DNA from: Candidatus Accumulibacter sp. ACC003
GTDB taxonomy: Bacteria; Pseudomonadota; Gammaproteobacteria; Burkholderiales; Rhodocyclaceae
Direction of reading: 5' to 3'
Assembly: GCF_907163085.1 (NCBI RefSeq)
Contig: NZ_CAJQTX010000007.1
Span: 518,428 to 582,427, forward strand
DNA: 64,000 nt
The first letter of the stretch is position 1. Each line of letters starts with the position of its first letter. This document shows positions 18,223 to 27,156 of this stretch, piece by piece. Under the pieces are notes generated by a model. The model ran no database searches and was not told where the DNA came from. It saw only the letters and a program-made list of their open reading frames with translations. Position numbers and translations under genes: made by a program.

Positions 18223-19919
18223 GAGCTATCGATGGGACGGCTCTGATCGACCGGGATGCCACGCATCTGAGCCAGTCGATCGGTCGCCATCGCCCAGGGC
18301 AGAAAGGCACTCAAGTCCGTCGGCGGCAGGTTGCCGTTGGCGGCGCAGGCCTCCAGATACGCCGTCAGCCAGGTGCGCGGGTTGATTCCCCACAAGCGCA
18401 GCGTCAGCAGCAAGCTGAACATCGTCGCGGCGAGTGCGCCGGACCAGAGACTGCCCGACCCATAGAAGTTCTTGCGTGCGACCACCGGCGTGCGCTGTGC
18501 GCGCTCGGCGGCATTATTGTCCATCGCCACCTCGGGGCGGTCGACAAAGACGGTCAGGCCGGACCAATGTTTGCGCATGCTTCGCAGCACCTTGCTCGCC
18601 GGCATTTTGAGCGCCGGGTTCGCCAGTTCGCTTTCCCGTTGACTGGCCATTTGCGTGATCGCCTGCCGCAAGGCGCGGTCGCGTTCGGCCCACTGTACTG
18701 GGTCGCTACGGACTTCCAGGCGCCGTCCATTCAAGTGGTAGAGCTGAGCGATCTGCTCGACCCAGGCCAGTGCCCAGTCCGCGAGCTCCGGATGGGCGTT
18801 GGCCAGTTCCAGGAAATCACGCCGCTGATGTGCCCAGCAGAAAGCCAGAATGAAGTGGTCAAGGACTCGCGCGAGCTTCTTGTAGGCCGAATAGCGATCA
18901 CAGATGATGACTCCTCCGGCGCTACCGGAGAGCTCCCGGATCGGCACCGCCGCCGAGCGGCTCGGGTCGAGCACGAAGTGGATGACCGATGGGCCGTGGA
19001 ACACCCAGAAATACCAGCGATGTCCGACCTTCCCTTCGGTCTCGGCAAAGACCCGCCAGCGGGTCTCGTCTGCGTGCCACTGTTTCTCGCTGCGTAGTTG
19101 GCCAAGCAGTGCTTCTTCAAGCGGCTCGAACAGCGGTGCCAAGGCACGCAGTCCGCCGGCCACCGTTCCTGCCGAGAGCGTCAGTCCGTGGTCGGACAAG
19201 TCTCGCAGAAGCCGATGCGTCGGCTGGCCGTACAAGAACTTCGACAGCAGCAGGTGCACCCAGATCGACACGCCGTACTTTCCACGCGGGATCAATCGTG
19301 CCGGCGGTGGCGCGGTCAGAATACCCCGCGCGCCCGAACACTGACAGGTCCGCCGGTAGCGCCGCCGGCAGATCTTCCGGCGGTAGGCCTTGACCTCGAT
19401 CTCGAGGACTTCACTGTCTTCCGTGCCGGGAAAGTCGACGTAGCCCAGACCACAGTCCGGGCAATGCGGGCAGTCGATGTCGATGACCTCGATCTGCGTC
19501 GGCAAGTGACTTTCCGGGTTCCGCCCGTGACCCGCTGCTCCCGGTTGCTGACCTCGAGCTCGCGACGATTTTTGGTCCGCCGCCGGGTTCTTCTCGGCTC
19601 CCGAAGAGCGTTCTGACTTGCGACCAAACAGGCGTTTTTGCAGATCGCGGATCTTGCCCTTGGCCTGCTCCAGTTCGCTGCGCAAGGCCGCCTCGCGCGC
19701 CGCCGCTTGCGCCATTTCCACCCGATGAGCTGCCTCCGATTGCGCCAACCGAACCAGCGCTTGTCGATGTTGGCTCCGCCAGAAGCTGGCCTCCCAACGG
19801 AGCTTGATTTCCTGCTCCTTGGTTAGCGTCACCAACACCTCGGCGAACGGCGCCACTTGGCGGTGACTTGCCGCCGATCCTCCGCCAATGATGTCCGCAC
19901 CCGTGTCCATGCGCCGCAT
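18219..19919 (-). CDS. tnpC: IS66-family transposase TnpC, copy 1
   Basis: 566 aa. Order: N-terminal coiled coil (AAREAALRSELEQAKGKIRD), zinc-finger region (CPHCPDCG and further cysteines), then the DDE_Tnp_IS66 core with first Asp in WHADETRWRVF, second in VIICDRYSAYKKL, and the Glu in NNAAERAQRTPVVARKN. The C-terminal IS66 tail (NPRTWLTAYLEACAANG) is present. The frame is intact. It differs from copy 2 by a shorter coiled coil and scattered substitutions. Confidence 0.95.
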   Translation of the reverse strand: MRRMDTGADIIGGGSAASHRQVAPFAEVLVTLTKEQEIKLRWEASFWRSQHRQALVRLAQSEAAHRVEMAQAAAREAALRSELEQAKGKIRDLQKRLFGRKSERSSGAEKNPAADQKSSRARGQQPGAAGHGRNPESHLPTQIEVIDIDCPHCPDCGLGYVDFPGTEDSEVLEIEVKAYRRKICRRRYRRTCQCSGARGILTAPPPARLIPRGKYGVSIWVHLLLSKFLYGQPTHRLLRDLSDHGLTLSAGTVAGGLRALAPLFEPLEEALLGQLRSEKQWHADETRWRVFAETEGKVGHRWYFWVFHGPSVIHFVLDPSRSAAVPIRELSGSAGGVIICDRYSAYKKLARVLDHFILAFCWAHQRRDFLELANAHPELADWALAWVEQIAQLYHLNGRRLEVRSDPVQWAERDRALRQAITQMASQRESELANPALKMPASKVLRSMRKHWSGLTVFVDRPEVAMDNNAAERAQRTPVVARKNFYGSGSLWSGALAATMFSLLLTLRLWGINPRTWLTAYLEACAANGNLPPTDLSAFLPWAMATDRLAQMRGIPVDQSRPIDSS

Positions 19920-20039
19920 GGTGCCGGATTTCCGCTGCTGTGTCCAGTCCAGATTTCCGGTCTACCCGCCAATCGCTGACTGAACCACGCCGACCAAAAA
20001 AGCGGGGGCTACGGGTTCACCGAATACTTACAAAACTAC

Positions 20040-20672
20040 TTCGCGTACATGATGGAACATTATGATATTGATGGGCTTATCGAGTACGGAGACGAATCTC
20101 TTCCCGGCACTCACCAGGTCGTTAACCCCCGCTGGCGGGAACTCGACAAGGCCGTCAGGCAAACCCGCCAGAGCGAAAGAAAACTGCAGGCCGCAATCGC
20201 CAGGACGGCCTTGAACGACGGCGGCGAAATCCAGAAAAACGCCGAGTCTGTCGAAGCACTGCAGGCCGTTCAGGAGGAGCTCAAGCGACTTTGCGCGGCG
20301 CGCAAGGCAAGCCCCCGAAAGGTGACGATCGACAGTCTGCCCGAGGCCGAGCGACCGACCCAACTGCCGCCGCTGAACAAGATGCTCTGCGATACCGTGA
20401 AAATAGTCGCCTACCGGGCCGAGACCGCCATGGTGGCGCTATTGCGCCGCCACTTGAAGAAGGAGGACGACGCACGTGCGCTCATTCGCGAATTGTTCGT
20501 TTCTTCCGCTGACATCGAACCGAACGCGCTAGCCAACACCCTGACCATCAAAATTCACCGGATAGCCAGCCCAGCTCATGATCGCGCTATCGCCGCGCTC
20601 CTCGAGGAACTCACCCTGCAAGATTTTCCGCATCCGGAAACCGGGGCAAGAATGACCTTCACTCTTGTCTGA
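20040..20672 (+). pseudogene. transposase of the 2.4-kb IS, 3' part
   Basis: Continues the frame broken at 17315 and supplies the last 210 aa (FAYMMEHYDIDGLIEYGDE onwards), including a helical C-terminal region with many Lys and Arg. The stop lies 37 bp from the IS end. In the present sequence this part has only an internal ATG at 20049 and no ribosome site. Confidence 0.85.
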
Positions 20673-20709
20673 AGTGCCAACCCGGTTTCCTCCGAGATCA
20701 GGAAATCTG

Positions 20710-21270
20710 ACCTTGTACGGCTGGCCAGGATCGGCACCACCCTTCATGGGTCTGCTATTCCGAAACATGGAGGCAGCTACAGAGATTTTTTCTGAATGGA
20801 ACAACCGGTTTGGGCATGCAGACAAGGACGATGAGCTGCGTATCGCGATCATAACTGGAATCTCGAAGGCGAATCCGACCCACTATGCCTTAATCATTGG
20901 ACCCAATATCGACCGAATCGAGAGGACGCCGGAAATAAGCAAGACTTTTGTTTTGGTGTCGCGCGTTAACCGGATGACACCTGAGAGCACCAAGAATCTC
21001 GATGCTTTCCTGAAGGAGTTCGACAAATACGGCGCCTATTACCTAATGCCGGTCAAGCTGCCTGACAAGCCTGACGAAGTACCCCATCTGGAGTCCAAGC
21101 ACCATTTGCTCAAGGGGCATATCCATATCCGTCCTGCTTGGCAAATCGGCGAACACGATTTCGACATGGTGGCATTGGACGTAGACGAAGTCCCAGTCAT
21201 TCCCGACGGGATCACTGACGCGCCGGTGCTCAAAGCGATGGCGCGAAAGCGGGAGCGGTCAGGCAAGTAG
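20710..21270 (+). pseudogene. 3' part of the interrupted nuclease-like gene
   Basis: After the second ACCTT copy the frame reads LYGWPGSAPPFMGLLFRNME, exactly continuing WGGT of the 5' part. It encodes the last 185 aa: a mixed alpha/beta segment (RIAIITGISKANPTHYALII, FVLVSRVNRMTPESTKNLDA) and a basic end (KAMARKRERSGK). I do not recognise the fold. An accidental frame extends 15 codons upstream into the IS end, but expression would need a promoter in the IS. Confidence 0.82.
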
Positions 21271-21479
21271 GGTAGTACCCAAACGTGCATCGGCATTCAC
21301 GAGACTGCGATACAGCAACAAGGGCGCGTTCTCAGGTTGGCGCCACCCGGGCGAGACGCTCACTCTTGATCAATAGTTCGTGTTCGCTCAATCCGCAGGT
21401 CGAGCCGATGCTGGCGCTGCGCCGGGCGCCGGGCGCCGGGCTCCGGGCTCCGAGCTCAGGCCAAGGTCCTGGGCCCTAC

Positions 21480-21850
21480 TGAGAGTCTGATCGCCGAATC
21501 GGGCCTCGGCAGCAAGAAAAACATCCAGGTGCGCAAGGCAGCCAGCATCGAACGGTTGATTGCACTGACTCGTAACGAGCACCATCCGGACTCGCTGGAG
21601 CGGCACAGCTGCCGGAGAGTGCAACACCCGTGTAGGTCCTGTCTGTCGCATCGCTTGGAGGCGCAAGCGGGACGAGTGCTATACGCCTCGCGCAAGCAGG
21701 CGGTTGAGCCGGTCTTTGGTATCATCAACTTGTTCATCGATTTTTCCGGTTCGCGCTACACGGTTTGAAAAAAGCTACGACGGAGTGGACGGTGATCTGC
21801 TTGGCGTGAACTTGAAGCGCATGGCCAAATCGAGCCTTCAGTAGGGAAGA
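21480..21850 (+). pseudogene. IS1182-family transposase remnant
   Basis: Plus-strand translation gives AGRVLYASRKQAVEPVFGII, the C-terminal signature of IS1182-type transposases. It is followed, after frame breaks, by KKATTEWTVICLA and NLKRMAKSS, which match the usual W-x-L-x-C-x-A-x-N-x-K-R-x end. Several stops and frameshifts show it is long dead. No inverted repeats were found. Confidence 0.65.
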
Positions 21851-22152
21851 ACGACGGGGGAATCACCGAAAAAGCTAGCGAACCCGACGAAAGCTGGCCG
21901 CCGTATTCGACAACCTGAAAGCTGATCGTTTTCCCTAGGCCAACTCCAACAGGCTGCCAACCGCCGGATGCCCGCCGCACGTTCAGCGCCTGCCGGCCGG
22001 CAGCTTTATGATCAGCAAGCCGCCATTGAGTATGATAAATTCCTCAGGCAGCTTTGGGTCGTCAGCACTCGATGATGAATGGCCGCTTCCGGGAAGCGAA
22101 GCTTCACTGACCGCTTTCCGGCGACGAAGTCGACGAGAGGTCGGTCGCATCA

Positions 22153-22595
22153 CGACCCCTATGCGCAGTTCACAACTATGTGCAGGACGGATAGGGGACC
22201 CGAGCGAGATTGAGGCAGGGCAAGGCGCCAGGACAAGGTGCTCAAGAAAAATATGGACATAGTTTCCGCAGCCGCGCGCACAGCCACGCACTCGGACCAG
22301 GCCAACGCTCTGCTCAAGCTGTTCGTTATCGACTTGAAAGCTCAAGCGCAGTTCAGGTCCCGGTACTCTGCGTCGTCAGGCTTTGGGATAAAAAAGAGAG
22401 GACTACGATCCCAGACGCCACAATCTTAAGTTGAAACGAATCTGCCCATGACGCTTTCATGCAATTCCAGCGAACGCCAAAACTATGTCCAGCACACCCG
22501 TCTGAAAGGCTGCCAGGGCATCGAATGTGGGACCAACTGTGCATAGTTGAGAACTGCGCATAGGGGTCGCTATGGAAATCTTTGCATAGCGACCC
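22153..22595. repeat. nested inverted repeats with a terminal hairpin
   Basis: Outer arms at 22153-22180 and 22542-22569 are 28 nt with one mismatch (start CGACCCCTATGCGCAGTT). Inner arms at 22255-22265 and 22480-22490 are a perfect 11-nt pair (GGACATAGTTT). The right side continues into a perfect 11-bp hairpin (22564-22574 with 22585-22595, GGGTCGCTATG). The interval has no clear gene. It could be a small non-autonomous transposable element or an IS scar. Confidence 0.6.
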
Positions 22596-22665
22596 GTTGC
22601 AGTCATCAGCGCTACAAGGAAGCGGTCGTCCAGCGCAACTGATGAGACGGAGGCGAATAAGCGAC

Positions 22666-22694
22666 TTGCCAAATTTTGCCAAGAAGCCTAGTCT
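22666..22694 (+). promoter_or_regulatory. candidate sigma70 promoter of the ParDE-type operon
   Basis: TTGCCA (22666-22671), 17-nt spacer, TAGTCT (22689-22694). The direct repeat TTGCCAA occurs twice from the -35 box onward and could be an antitoxin binding site. Transcription would start close to the ATG at 22701, so translation may begin there with little leader or at the ATG at 22710. Confidence 0.4.
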
Positions 22695-22700
22695 GCGTCC

Positions 22701-22952
22701 ATGAGCACAATGAATATTTCCTTGCCCGACAGCCTGAAGTCCTTCGTGGACGAGCAGGTGAGCGAACGTGGCTACGGCACCAGTAGTGAGTACGTGCGCG
22801 CATTGATCCGCAAGGATCAGGATCGTCAGCACTTGCGTGGTTTGTTGTTGGCCGGCGTAGCTACTGCGCCGACGTCGCCGGCTGATGCCGCCTACTTCGA
22901 AAGTCTGCGTGGCCGGGTACACAAAGCCGCCAAGTCGGTTTCTCGCGGGTGA
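22701..22952 (+). CDS. type II antitoxin, ParD-like (ribbon-helix-helix)
   Basis: 83 aa. The N-terminus MNISLPDSLKSFVDEQVSER with GYGTSSEYVRALIRKDQDR is the ParD/CopG ribbon-helix-helix pattern, which binds its own promoter and masks the toxin with its C-terminal tail. The ATG at 22701 or, three codons later, 22710 may be used; the family normally begins at the second Met. Its TGA overlaps the GTG of the next gene (GTGA), as expected for an antitoxin-toxin pair. Confidence 0.9.
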   Translation: MSTMNISLPDSLKSFVDEQVSERGYGTSSEYVRALIRKDQDRQHLRGLLLAGVATAPTSPADAAYFESLRGRVHKAAKSVSRG

Positions 22953-23281
22953 AGGTCAAGCCCGTCGTTCCCCGTGAACGGGCAAACCAGGACGTCGACG
23001 ACGCGATAGCTTACTACCTCGAAGAGGCTTCCTGGGCGGTGGCGCTGGGCTTCATTGACGCACTGGAACGGAGCTATACCCAGATCGCGCGCTATCCTGG
23101 CACGGGTTCGCCTCGCTATGGGCATGAGTTGGACCTTCCCGGCCTACGCGCCTGGGCGCTGTCGTCCTACCCCTACCTCGTGTTCTACGTCGAGCAACCG
23201 AACCACATCGACGTCTGGCGCATACTGCATGGCCAGAGCGACATTCCCGCCTGGATGCAGGATCCAGACGTCTTCTCCTGA
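22949..23281 (+). CDS. type II toxin, ParE/RelE superfamily
   Basis: 110 aa, GTG start overlapping the antitoxin stop. The ParE pattern is present: ANQDVDDAIAYYLEEAS, a helix FIDALERSYTQIARYPGTGS, the central LPGLRAWALSSYPYLVFYV strands and the end IDVWRILHGQSDIPAWM. ParE proteins poison DNA gyrase; RelE relatives cut mRNA. The ParD partner favours ParE. The gene is intact, so the pair may be functional despite lying in decaying DNA. Confidence 0.9.
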   Translation: MKVKPVVPRERANQDVDDAIAYYLEEASWAVALGFIDALERSYTQIARYPGTGSPRYGHELDLPGLRAWALSSYPYLVFYVEQPNHIDVWRILHGQSDIPAWMQDPDVFS

Positions 23282-23860
23282 CGTGATCGCCGGGCACTCC
23301 ACGGGGCGGTTGTCACGGTCCGCTTATCGGAGCTCCGCTCCAGTGGCAGTTAATGGCCGGTAGGTTGAGGTCGCCAAGGGCCGCTTCGGAGCAGTCCAGT
23401 TCGCAGAATCTGGACCTGGCTGACTGGCCGGTTTGGAGAAAGCTGACCGACGGCTTGGGGTCGCTAGTCGCCTTCTGATTTCTGCATGGCATCTCGCCGC
23501 CAGCTGTGTCGGTAGTCATGGAAGTTGCGGCTTGTTCGCCGAGCTGGCACGAGGACTGAAGTGGAACTTTGCCTGGCCGGGGCGGGGTCGCGCGATCACT
23601 TCAAGCGCTCCGCGTGGCGGCGTCACGAGCGGGTGAGATGCGGCTGGATCGCTGCTGTAGGCGACGGCTCAGCGACGGGGTCAAGGCACAGCAACGCGGC
23701 CACCCATTAGTCGGCCCCGGTCAGGTCCTGACGTTTGCCAAAGGCATGGGGAACGACCTGACCGCGCTGGGCACCGTTTGGTCGATCATGGAAACCTCCA
23801 ACGGCACGGTTTTTTCAAGGGAAGCCCGCGGCGCTTGCTTTCGGCGACCTGGGCGTCAGG
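23282..23860. other. gap without recognisable gene
   Basis: About 580 bp of GC-rich sequence after the toxin gene. Short frames on both strands lack ribosome sites and familiar motifs. Nothing is called. Confidence 0.45.
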
Positions 23861-23864
23861 CATT

Positions 23865-24345
23865 TGAACGGCGTGGGTCGGGGCCTGGACGCCGTCGATC
23901 GAGCCGTCCATCGTCGGCGGCGATCGGTTCATCGCGACGATGAAAAATTCGCCGTGCGACGGCGATCGCTGCCTGTTTTCGATAGACGTGCCGATCGCCG
24001 CCAGCGAAGCCTGGAGCGGCTCGATCGGCCGCTGCATGCGCGTCGATCACGCTTCTATCTTTTTGATCCATTCTTCACCCTTGACGATCCAGTGCCGATA
24101 TTTTTTGATCCAGCGCTCGTACTTCCGCAGTCATCGTTGTATCGCTCACATGGAACGATCAATGCTCGACATCGATGGGGATCGATGCGCATCATCGATC
24201 GTTCCATCGCCACTATCGAACCGTCGATCGCGACGATGGACGCGTGGATGATTTTTGCCGGCGCGTGATACTTTTTCACTCAGGCTTTCATCGCGACGAT
24301 CCGGCGGCGATATTTCAGGATCGACGCTTTGATCTCGCGCCATGA
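23865..24345 (-). pseudogene. decayed heptad-repeat protein gene
   Basis: Minus-strand translation in successive frames gives seven-residue units: IVAIDGS, IVAMERS, MMRIDPH, then after shifts ISALDRQ, IVAMNRS, PPTMDGS, IDGVQAP. The consensus is near I-V-A-M-D-x-S with a 21-nt DNA period and many CGATCG-like words. Stops and frameshifts interrupt it, so no single frame covers the stretch. The pattern suggests a former coiled-coil-like repeat protein, perhaps of the KID-repeat kind. The function is unknown. Confidence 0.5.
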
Positions 24346-24642
24346 TCGTCGATGGCGCGCGTCCGAGCGGACGACGCGCGATGGTCAGCGGCGGACCTTC
24401 GTCGGCGCCCAGCTTAATCAGGAAGAGTGAGGATTTGGCGAGACTGAGCAAGGCCGCTCTGGCCCTTTTTTTGTTGCTCGGGGGTAAAGGTGGCGGCGAC
24501 GCCTGGAATGACCATGGGCGCCCGTCGCCGCCGATCGGGATCGCGCTCGCGATGGCCGGGGATGTCGCGCCGCGCCCGGAGTATCGCTGGCAGCACGGCA
24601 CCGCTAGAATACCTGACGGAACCTGTCACGCGAGGTGTCGAG

Positions 24643-25320
24643 ATGGCGATTACCGACTGGCCCGAGGACGAGCGGCCGCGCGAGCGGCTGCTGGCGCAAG
24701 GCGCGGCTTCGCTGTCGGATGCCGAATTGCTGGCAATTTTTTTGCGCGTCGGCAGCAAGGGCCGGAGCGCGGTCGACCTGGCGCGCGAACTGATCACCCA
24801 CTTCGGTAGCCTGACGCGCCTGTTTGCCGCCAGTCGGCTCGATTTCTCGGCGATACCCGGCATGGGGCCCGCCAAGTACGCACAGTTGCAGGCGGTCCTG
24901 GAGATGGCGCGACGGGCGCTCGGCGAGGAGCTCAAGCAGGGCGTCACCTTCGGCTCGCCGGGCGGCGTTCGCGACTACCTGCGGTTGCATCTCGCCGGCC
25001 TGCAGCACGAAGTCTTCATGGCCCTGTGGCTGGACGCGCAGAATCGCCTGATCGCCGCCGACGAGCTGTTTCGCGGCACCTTGACGCAAACCAGCGTCTA
25101 CCCGCGCGAGGTCGTCAAGCAGGCGCTGCGGCACAACGCGGCGGCGGTCGTGCTGGCGCACAATCACCCCTCGGGGGTCGCCGAGCCGTCGCGCGCCGAC
25201 GAGCTGTTGACCGCCGAGCTCAAGCAGGTGCTGGCGCTGGTCGAGGTGCGGGTGCTCGATCATTTCATCGTTGCTGCGCAAACGCCGCCACTTTCCTTTG
25301 CCGAGCGGGGGCTGCTGTAG
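24643..25320 (+). CDS. radC: RadC family JAB-domain protein
   Basis: 225 aa, starting at [17 protein letters not shown] with GAGG in front; a longer upstream frame has no such sequence. The N-terminal helix-hairpin-helix-like region ([20 protein letters not shown]) is followed by the JAB/MPN metalloprotease-like domain ([18 protein letters not shown], with the His and Asp that bind zinc). It lies just upstream of rpmB-rpmG, a conserved order in proteobacteria. The name says DNA repair, but the role in repair has been questioned, and the biochemical activity is not settled. Confidence 0.93.
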   Translation: MAITDWPEDERPRERLLAQGAASLSDAELLAIFLRVGSKGRSAVDLARELITHFGSLTRLFAASRLDFSAIPGMGPAKYAQLQAVLEMARRALGEELKQGVTFGSPGGVRDYLRLHLAGLQHEVFMALWLDAQNRLIAADELFRGTLTQTSVYPREVVKQALRHNAAAVVLAHNHPSGVAEPSRADELLTAELKQVLALVEVRVLDHFIVAAQTPPLSFAERGLL

Positions 25321-25430
25321 CGCCGATCGGCCGAATTAGCAACGATTGATCTGCCAAAACGCTTGAGTTTGACCCGCTGCCTGGACTAGAATTGCGGGTT
25401 TTCTTCCCACAGACAATTGGAGCGACAATC

Positions 25431-25664
25431 ATGGCGCGTGTTTGCCAGGTCACGGGCAAGGGCCCGATGGTGGGGAACAATGTTTCCCATGCCAACAATA
25501 GAACGAAGCGCCGCTTCCTTCCGAATCTGCAATATCGCCGATTCTGGATCGAGAACGAGAACCGCTGGCTGCGCTTGCGCGTGTCGAATGCCGGTCTGCG
25601 CACCATTGACAAGAATGGCATCGACGTCGTGCTCGCCGATTTGCGCGCGCGCGGCGAGATCTGA
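25431..25664 (+). CDS. rpmB: 50S ribosomal protein L28
   Basis: 77 aa. [20 protein letters not shown] and the following [14 protein letters not shown] match bacterial L28 throughout. The ATG is preceded by TTGGAGCG. It forms an operon with rpmG 14 bp downstream. L28 is a small protein of the large ribosomal subunit. Confidence 0.97.
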   Translation: MARVCQVTGKGPMVGNNVSHANNRTKRRFLPNLQYRRFWIENENRWLRLRVSNAGLRTIDKNGIDVVLADLRARGEI

Positions 25665-25678
25665 CAAGGAGAGCAGCC

Positions 25679-25834
25679 ATGCGTGACAAGATCAAGCTCG
25701 AGTCTACAGCCGGTACCGGCCACTTCTACACGACGACCAAGAACAAGCGCACGATGCCTGGCAAGATGGAGATCAAGAAATACGATCCCAAAGTCCGCAA
25801 GCACGTGCTCTACAAGGAAATGAAGCTGCGCTGA
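25679..25834 (+). CDS. rpmG: 50S ribosomal protein L33
   Basis: 51 aa: starts [20 protein letters not shown] and ends [18 protein letters not shown] lies 8 nt before the ATG. It lacks the cysteine pairs of zinc-binding L33, so it is the zinc-independent form. A terminator follows about 60 bp downstream. Confidence 0.97.
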   Translation: MRDKIKLESTAGTGHFYTTTKNKRTMPGKMEIKKYDPKVRKHVLYKEMKLR

Positions 25835-25893
25835 GCGACTCTCGCGAGCGCCTGCTTGCGAGTGTTGAGCGGCAGCGGCGGCAGCAAAGCCGG

Positions 25894-25926
25894 CGGGGTC
25901 GCCGCGAAAGCGGTGGCCCCGCTTTC
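25894..25926 (+). terminator. probable terminator of rpmBG
   Basis: A 12-bp stem (25894-25905 with 25910-25921, two G-U pairs) with a GAAA tetraloop, followed by CTTTCTGTC. The T-tract is weak. It lies between the convergent rpmG and aroG genes and could serve rpmBG. Confidence 0.65.
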
Positions 25927-25975
25927 TGTCGTTCTTGCCTGGTGATTGCCCGGAGCGCTGGCGGCTGCCGTCGGC

Positions 25976-27055
25976 TCAGGCCGCGGCTTCGACCAGACGG
26001 CGTGCGCGCACGCCTTTGGCGAGTAGTTCGAGGACTGTTAGCGAGTCCTCCCAGCCCAGACACGCGTCGGTAACGCTCTTGCCGTACTCGAGCGCCTGCC
26101 CCGGCGCCAGATCCTGACGGCCTTCGACCAGGTGTGACTCGATCATCACGCCGATGATCCGCTCGTCGCCGGCGGCGAGCTGGCTGGCGGTGTCCCTGGT
26201 GACTTCGATCTGTTGCTTGAAGCGCTTGCTGCTGTTGGCGTGCGAGGCGTCGATCATCAAGCGCGCGGCGAGTCCGGCGGCAGCGATTTCCTGGCACGCG
26301 GCGTCGACCTGCGCGGCGCCGTAGTTTGGCTCTTTGCCGCCGCGCAGGATGACATGGCAGTCCTCGTTGCCGGCGGTCGACACGATCGCCGAGTGGCCGG
26401 CCTTGGTGACCGACAGAAAGTGATGCGGCGATTGCGCGGCGCGGATGGCGTCGATGGCGATCCGGATATTGCCGTCGGTGCCGTTCTTGAAGCCGACCGG
26501 GCACGACAGCCCGGACGCCAGCTCACGATGCACCTGCGACTCGGTGGTGCGCGCGCCGATCGCTCCCCAGGCAATCAGATCGGCGGTGTACTGCGGCGTG
26601 ATCGTGTCGAGGAACTCGGTCGCACAGGGCAGGCCCATGTCGTTGAGCTGCAGGAGCAGGCCGCGCGCCAGGCGCAGTCCTTCGTTGATCCGGAAACTGT
26701 TGTCGAGACGCGGATCGTTGATCAGGCCCTTCCAGCCGACCGTCGTCCGCGGCTTCTCGAAATAGACGCGCATCACGATCAGCAGATCGTCTTCGAAGCG
26801 CTTGACCTGTTTCTGCAGGCGGGTCGCGTATTCGACCGCTGAATCGACGTCGTGGATCGAGCACGGACCAATCACCACCAGCAAGCGGTTGTCGGCGCCG
26901 TGCAGGATGCGGTGGATGTTCTGCCGTGCCTCATAGGTTGTCGTCGCCGCGCGGACGCCGACCGGAAACTCGCGGAAGACGTGCGCCGGCGGCACCAGTT
27001 CCTTGATCTCGCGGATGCGAATGTCGTCGGTATTGGGCTTGCTCTGCAAGGTCAT
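25976..27055 (-). CDS. aroG: 3-deoxy-7-phosphoheptulonate (DAHP) synthase, class I
   Basis: First enzyme of the shikimate pathway: joins phosphoenolpyruvate and erythrose 4-phosphate in the cytosol. 359 aa, the full class I length. Motifs seen: VVIGPCSIHD, YFEKPRTTVGWKGLINDP (PEP and metal site), GARTTESQVHRELASGLSCP, and DASHANSSKRFKQQ. The N-terminal region with IREIKELVPP is the regulatory arm used for feedback inhibition by an aromatic amino acid; which one cannot be told from sequence alone. The gene stands alone and is convergent with rpmBG. Confidence 0.95.
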   Translation of the reverse strand: MTLQSKPNTDDIRIREIKELVPPAHVFREFPVGVRAATTTYEARQNIHRILHGADNRLLVVIGPCSIHDVDSAVEYATRLQKQVKRFEDDLLIVMRVYFEKPRTTVGWKGLINDPRLDNSFRINEGLRLARGLLLQLNDMGLPCATEFLDTITPQYTADLIAWGAIGARTTESQVHRELASGLSCPVGFKNGTDGNIRIAIDAIRAAQSPHHFLSVTKAGHSAIVSTAGNEDCHVILRGGKEPNYGAAQVDAACQEIAAAGLAARLMIDASHANSSKRFKQQIEVTRDTASQLAAGDERIIGVMIESHLVEGRQDLAPGQALEYGKSVTDACLGWEDSLTVLELLAKGVRARRLVEAAA

Positions 27056-27156
27056 CGGGCGGTCTCCTGGCTTTCGGCCTGATTGACCGCAGGCCTGATT
27101 CTAATGGAAACGCGGCCTGCCGGCGCACGCCCGCCGCATGTCTCTTGCATCGACGC

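Larger units (their letters stand above)
17316..20031 (-). mobile_element. IS66-family element, copy 1, carrying a DUF4338 gene
   Basis: Inverted repeats start GTAAGTATTCGG at both ends and continue to a shared AACCCGTAGC. The 8-bp target duplication AAAACTAC (17308-17315 and 20032-20039) is the length typical of IS66. The element has tnpC and an overlapping DUF4338 gene but no recognisable tnpA or tnpB. A close copy lies at 38645-41396. Confidence 0.93.
15610..20709 (+). mobile_element. 2.4-kb insertion sequence (family not assigned), itself carrying an IS66 element
   Basis: Terminal inverted repeats start CAGATTTCCTGATC at 15610 and, reversed, at 20709. They are flanked by the 5-bp duplication ACCTT (15605-15609 and 20710-20714). 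Removing the element restores one open frame in the host gene. Without the nested IS66 and its 8-bp duplication the element is 2,376 bp and encodes one transposase of about 736 aa. I do not recognise the IS family with certainty; it resembles unclassified (ISNCY-like) elements. Confidence 0.85.

Noticed and set aside
22564-22595. Perfect hairpin as the operator of the ParDE-type operon
   Set aside because: It is about 70 bp upstream of the best promoter and part of a larger inverted-repeat system, so a direct operator role is unlikely.
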